Source: Aromatoleum toluolicum (GTDB taxonomy: Bacteria > Pseudomonadota > Gammaproteobacteria > Burkholderiales > Rhodocyclaceae). From it: a stretch of DNA of 58,504 bases. The notes under the pieces were generated by a model. That model saw only the letters and a program-made list of their open reading frames with translations, made no database searches and was not told the DNA's origin. The number at the start of each line of letters is the position of its first letter. The stretch's first letter is position 1. The stretch spans positions 1 to 58,504 of the forward strand of contig NZ_WTVS01000035.1 in the NCBI RefSeq assembly GCF_012911005.2. Direction: 5' to 3'. This document shows, piece by piece, positions 54,959 to 58,504 of this stretch. The translations under genes and the position numbers were made by a program.

Positions 54959-56191
54959 TCAGTTCTGCAGGACGAGGTCCCGACCGCGCGTTTCCGGCAG
55001 CGGCAGGCAGGCGAGGATCACGAGCAGGTATCCGCCGGCCGCGAGCATGCCGATCACTTCGCCGAGCGGCATGCTGGTGCTGAGGTAACCGACCAGCGCC
55101 GGGAAGGTCGCGCCGACCGCGCGGCCGAAGTTGTAGCAGAAGCCCTGGCCGGAGCCGCGCAGCTCGTTCGGGAAGAGCTCCGCAAGGAAGGCGCCCATCC
55201 CGGAGAATATGCCCGACAGGAAGAAGCCGAGCGGGAAGCCGAGGAAGAGCATCACCGTGTCCGTGATCGGCAGCAGCGTGTAGCTATAGACCAAGGCGCC
55301 GGCGCAGGTCGCGAAGAGCATGAAGCAGCGGCGGCGGCCGAGGTGGTCCGACAGCCAGGCACTCGTCAGGTAGCCCACGAAGGAGCCGACGATCAGCACC
55401 AGCAGGTAGCCGCTCGTGCCCAGCACGGACAGCCCGCGCTCGAGCTTGAGGAAGGTCGGCAGCCAGGTCGTGACCGCGTAGTAGGCTCCCATCATGCCGG
55501 TCGACAGCAGGCTGGCGAAGATCGTCGTCGGCAAGAGGCGCGGCGAGAAGATCTGCAGGAAGTTGCCGCCGCCTTCGGCCTTCACCTTCGCACGGGCGAT
55601 GTGGAAGACTTCCGGGTCGTGGATGTTGCGGCGGATGTAGAAGATCAGCACCGCCGGCAGGATGCCCATCCAGAACAGCACGCGCCATGCCTGCTCGGCA
55701 GGCAGCATCGCATACACCGCCCAGAAGGCGATCGCCGCCGCACCCCAGCCCACCGCCCAGCTGCTCTGCACGAGGCCGACCGCCTTGCCGCGGTTCTTCG
55801 CCTGGACCATCTCGGCAATCAGCACCGCACCGACCGACCATTCGCCGCCAAAGCCGAAGCCCTGCATCGCCCGCGTGAAGAACAGCTGCTCGAACGAGTT
55901 CGTGAAGCCCGACAGGAAGGTGAATAGCGTGAACCAGATGACGGTCCACTGCAGCACGCGCACGCGCCCATACTTGTCGGCGAGCACACCGGCCGCCCAG
56001 CCGCCGATCGCGGAGGTGACCAACGCGCCGGTTGCGATGTAGCCGGCCTCGACCTTGCTCATTGCCCACGCCGCCATCAACGTCGGGATCAGGAACGTAT
56101 AGATCATGTAATCGAACGCATCGACGCCATACCCGGCAAACGCCGCGGTCAGGGTCTTGCGTTCGTTCTGGGTGGTTTCACGAAGCCACAT
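54959..56191 (-). CDS. MFS transporter, organic acid:H+ symporter type
   Basis: A 410-aa transporter with twelve predicted membrane segments. The loop motif GVLADKYGRVRV after helix 2 and SAWLSDHLGRRRC in the second half are MFS hallmarks; GFGGEWSVGAVLIAEMV is typical of the sialate/aromatic-acid carriers. Placement between the DUF1445 gene and pxpB suggests uptake of 5-oxoproline or a related acid, which is inference. ATG at 56191 has GAGGAG upstream. Confidence 0.85.
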   Translation of the reverse strand: MWLRETTQNERKTLTAAFAGYGVDAFDYMIYTFLIPTLMAAWAMSKVEAGYIATGALVTSAIGGWAAGVLADKYGRVRVLQWTVIWFTLFTFLSGFTNSFEQLFFTRAMQGFGFGGEWSVGAVLIAEMVQAKNRGKAVGLVQSSWAVGWGAAAIAFWAVYAMLPAEQAWRVLFWMGILPAVLIFYIRRNIHDPEVFHIARAKVKAEGGGNFLQIFSPRLLPTTIFASLLSTGMMGAYYAVTTWLPTFLKLERGLSVLGTSGYLLVLIVGSFVGYLTSAWLSDHLGRRRCFMLFATCAGALVYSYTLLPITDTVMLFLGFPLGFFLSGIFSGMGAFLAELFPNELRGSGQGFCYNFGRAVGATFPALVGYLSTSMPLGEVIGMLAAGGYLLVILACLPLPETRGRDLVLQN

Positions 56192-56263
56192 GGTGAGTCT
56201 CCTCTTGGTGTTCGACACACGTCCCCCCGGTCTGTGCCGGGGTGCGACGAAAACAGGCTCTGT

Positions 56264-57082
56264 TCAGGAAAAGGCGAGCTGGTGATTGAGCAGGTCGGTG
56301 ACCAGCATCGATCCCGGCGCGTGCGTGATGCACAGCTCGGGCCTGGCCTCCATCACCGCGGCCTGGGGCGTGACGCCGCAGGCCCAATAGACGGGCACTT
56401 CGCCCGGCAGGATCTCCACCGGGTCGCCGAAATCCGGCTTCGCGAGATCCGCGATGCCGATCTCGGCCGGATCGCCGAAATGCACCGGCGCGCCATGCAC
56501 GTTGGGCAGGCGCGACGTGACCTGGATCGCGCGAATAGCGTTGGCCGCCGTCATCGGCCGCATCGACACGACCAGCGGGCCGTGGAACCTGCCCGCCGGC
56601 GTGGTCGCGATATTCGTACGGTACATCGCGACATTGCGGCCGTTGGCCACATGGCGCAGCGGGATGCCCGCGTCGAGCAGCGCCTGCTCAAAGGAAAACG
56701 AGCAGCCAATCACGAAGGTCACGAAATCCGGCTGCCACAGCCCGTCGATCGCCGTCGGCTCGGCGACGAGTTCGCCCTTGCGCCACACGCGGTAGCGCGG
56801 CACGTCGAAGCGGATATCGACGTCCGCACCAAGTGTGGGCAGCAGCGGTTCGCCCGGTTCGGACACCGCCAGCAGCGGACAGGGCTTGGGATTGCGCAGG
56901 CAGAAGCGCAGGAAGTCGTCGGCATCGGCCGCGCGCAGGATCACCACGTTGCCCTGCACATGGCCCGGCGCGAGGCCGCTGGTATGCGAAGTCCACTGCC
57001 CCGCACGGATCGCCTTGCGCGCCGCGATCCCGGTCGTAAGCTCCGCAGCGGACGCGAACGCGCCGTCTCGATTGTTTTCCAC
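56264..57082 (-). CDS. DUF1445 family protein (putative D-glutamate cyclase / hydro-lyase)
   Basis: A 272-aa protein of the YcsI/DUF1445 family, called putative hydro-lyase or D-glutamate cyclase. It has [17 protein letters not shown], the conserved [14 protein letters not shown] and the C-terminal [12 protein letters not shown] and [13 protein letters not shown]-glutamate cyclases make 5-oxo-D-proline, which would fit a cluster degrading 5-oxoproline. The GTG at 57082 has GAGGAG about 7 nt upstream. It lies 72 bp before the MFS gene, on the same strand. Confidence 0.85.
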   Translation of the reverse strand: MENNRDGAFASAAELTTGIAARKAIRAGQWTSHTSGLAPGHVQGNVVILRAADADDFLRFCLRNPKPCPLLAVSEPGEPLLPTLGADVDIRFDVPRYRVWRKGELVAEPTAIDGLWQPDFVTFVIGCSFSFEQALLDAGIPLRHVANGRNVAMYRTNIATTPAGRFHGPLVVSMRPMTAANAIRAIQVTSRLPNVHGAPVHFGDPAEIGIADLAKPDFGDPVEILPGEVPVYWACGVTPQAAVMEARPELCITHAPGSMLVTDLLNHQLAFS

Positions 57083-57105
57083 CGAATGTCTCCTCGTCCT
57101 TTAGC

Positions 57106-57124
57106 CGACGCTGTGATCGCGTCG
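57106..57124. promoter_or_regulatory. Dyad upstream of the DUF1445 gene
   Basis: CGACGC-TGTGATC-GCGTCG is a 6-bp inverted repeat with a 7-bp spacer, 24 bp before the GTG start. It is a candidate site for the LysR protein encoded upstream, but the usual T-N11-A form is not clear. Confidence 0.25.
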
Positions 57125-57181
57125 TAAGGAAAGTATCGGTGGCGCTCGGAGGCTACACAAACGCAAAATTTCTTTGTGAGT

Positions 57182-58138
57182 TCATCGATTTTTTCGATGG
57201 TCTGCGCGCTTTTTCCGAACCTCCCCGGGCGCGTCGGACGCCTCCACGCCGTCGACCGGAAACCGCCGCACGAACGCGATCGCCTCCTGTACCGCGGCCT
57301 CCATTTGCGGCGCCGACGGGTAGGCCCAGAAAGACGCGTGGATCGGCAAGGGCTCGAGCCGGGGCTCGGCATCCAGCACCGCGACATCAGCCCCCCTGGC
57401 GACGGTCGGCATTGTCGCCAACGGCAGCGTCGCGAAGCCGAAACCGCCCTCCACCATGCGCACCAGCGCCGAGATCGACGAAATCGTATGGATGCGCCCG
57501 CCCTCGAGGCCCGCGCGCCGGATCAGCTCGAGCAGCGCAACGTGCGGCTGCGAGCTGCGCTGGAAGGTCAGCACATCGTGCGCAAGGATCTCCGGCAAGG
57601 TCCATCTGCCTGCGCGTTCCGCATCGGCCCGACGCCCGACGAACACCATCTCCAGCGAAGGCATTTCCGCGACGCGAATGCCCTCGCCCACTGCGGGCAT
57701 CGCCGCGAACGCAAGATCGAGGCCGCCGCGCCGCAATTGCTCGGTGATCACCGGCGTCATTTCCACCGTCAGCTCGAACTCGATGTGCGGCTGCGTGCGG
57801 CGCAGATGCTCGACGAGCGGGATCAGCCAGGTGTGCAGCACCGACTCGATGCCGCCGATGCGCATCGTCATCGCCTGCGGCTCGGGCAAGCCGATCTCGC
57901 TCTTCAACTCGCGCTGGATGTCGAGCAGGCGCTCGGCGAACACGAGGAAGCGGTTGCCGGCATTGGTCAGGCGGAAGTGCCGTTCGCGCCGGTCGATCAG
58001 CGCCACGCCCAACTCCTCCTCCAGGCTCGCGATGCGGCTCGACACCGCCGACTGGGTCAGGCACAGCTTGTCCGCGGCGCGGGTGACGCTCTTCAGACGG
58101 GCGACCCACAGGAAGGCTTCGACGAAACGCAGGTTCAT
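57182..58138 (-). CDS. LysR-family regulator
   Basis: A 318-aa LysR regulator. The N-terminal winged HTH (residues 1-60: FVEAFLWVARLKSVTRAADK, LTQSAVSSRIASLEEELG) is followed by the two-lobed effector-binding domain. It is encoded upstream of, and on the same strand as, the 5-oxoproline genes, and is probably their activator. The start at 58138 (MNLRFVEAF) is the family form. The C-terminus has an unusual basic tail (KKRADHRKNR). Confidence 0.88.
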   Translation of the reverse strand: MNLRFVEAFLWVARLKSVTRAADKLCLTQSAVSSRIASLEEELGVALIDRRERHFRLTNAGNRFLVFAERLLDIQRELKSEIGLPEPQAMTMRIGGIESVLHTWLIPLVEHLRRTQPHIEFELTVEMTPVITEQLRRGGLDLAFAAMPAVGEGIRVAEMPSLEMVFVGRRADAERAGRWTLPEILAHDVLTFQRSSQPHVALLELIRRAGLEGGRIHTISSISALVRMVEGGFGFATLPLATMPTVARGADVAVLDAEPRLEPLPIHASFWAYPSAPQMEAAVQEAIAFVRRFPVDGVEASDAPGEVRKKRADHRKNR

Positions 58139-58464
58139 GGACGAGATCGGCAAGGTCGGAAGCGCACGGCGTTCGCACCGGGCAAGCACCGCGGAGACGT
58201 AGGACGTGACCGCGGCTCATGCCCGACGCGCTCGACATCCTTGAACTTCAGCCCGGAACACTGCCAGAATGCGCGCTGCCGCTGGCAGGCGGTCGAATGA
58301 CTCTAAGCTGATCGGCGCGCCGGCGCAATTCGTTGCCGACGCGGTATCCCGGCCCGGACGATGACGTCCCTCGGCCCACATCGCCCCGCAGCCGTCGCCG
58401 TCCCGGCCAAGCGCCCCGGACCTCACGCCGTGCCACCCACCCAAGCCTTTCGACGCATCGCCCA
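58139..58464. other. Non-coding stretch
   Basis: About 330 GC-rich bp between the LysR gene and the probable parC start. It should hold divergent promoters; no clear element was found. Confidence 0.3.
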
Positions 58465-58504
58465 ATGACTTCAGACACGCTGGATCTCTTCAACGCCGCA
58501 CCAC
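58465..58504 (+). CDS. parC: Probable parC, first 13 codons
   Basis: ATG at 58465 opens a frame reading MTSDTLDLFNAAP to the window edge. This resembles the start of betaproteobacterial ParC (DTLDLF), and parE lies upstream on the same strand. Too little is visible to be sure. Confidence 0.5.
   Translation, partial: MTSDTLDLFNAAP

Overview
The window looks like a chromosome segment of a GC-rich betaproteobacterium of the Azoarcus/Thauera/Aromatoleum type (Rhodocyclales). This rests on the overall GC-rich codon use, the style of the MutL, ParE, LysC and PxpABC sequences, and the lysC / tRNA-Ser(GCT) neighbourhood; no species can be named from sequence alone. It has two parts that meet at a tRNA-Ser(GCT) gene at 36852-36945.

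Left part (1 to about 36850): a defence-type accessory region ending at the 3' end of tRNA-Ser. No integrase or transposase gene is visible in the window. From left to right: (a) a long minus-strand operon, 15835 down to 125, encoding a 1766-aa helicase-DUF1998-nuclease fusion, a PLD-type nuclease, a SNF2 helicase (DrmD-like) and a large N6-adenine methyltransferase (DrmMI-like), that is, a class 1 DISARM-like set in which one DruE-like polypeptide stands in for separate DrmA and DrmB. It is followed, by translational coupling, by a Hachiman-like pair (HamA-type PD-(D/E)XK nuclease plus a HamB-type helicase that is truncated after its first RecA domain next to a REP-like motif). (b) A set of small operons: a possible winged-helix protein, a lone MbcA/ParS antitoxin-like protein, a HAD phosphatase, a ScoMcrA/DUF3883 restriction-type protein, a UvrD-like helicase with an inserted nuclease and a zinc ribbon, a zinc-ribbon membrane protein, and a HIT + HNH pair. 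(c) A coupled pair of a 1243-aa HEPN-SNF2 helicase and a 1046-aa sacsin-type GHKL ATPase. (d) An accessory exonuclease VII pair (XseA-like with N-terminal DUF5710, plus XseB-like), followed by a second copy of the possible winged-helix protein and a DNA-binding-type protein next to the tRNA.

Right part (36852 to the end): core chromosome. lysC follows the tRNA, then a small XRE regulator with a promoter and a near-perfect palindrome over its start region, a radical SAM protein divergent from a QueD-type enzyme, and a compact five-gene operon purN - DUF3108 protein - RsmB/NOP methyltransferase - PLD nuclease - MscS channel. mutL lies divergent from it and carries an endonuclease-type motif. 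Next are an exported low-complexity protein, a gamma-glutamylcyclotransferase-like protein, parE and a HAD hydrolase. A 5-oxoproline catabolic cluster (LysR regulator, DUF1445/D-glutamate-cyclase-type protein, MFS carrier, pxpB, pxpC, pxpA) sits between parE and the first codons of what is probably parC at the right edge.

The strongest candidates for something undescribed are the fused DISARM/Druantia-like operon with its coupled HamAB-like tail, the HEPN-SNF2 + GHKL pair, the accessory ExoVII locus, and the two paralogous small proteins placed at both sides of the defence cluster.
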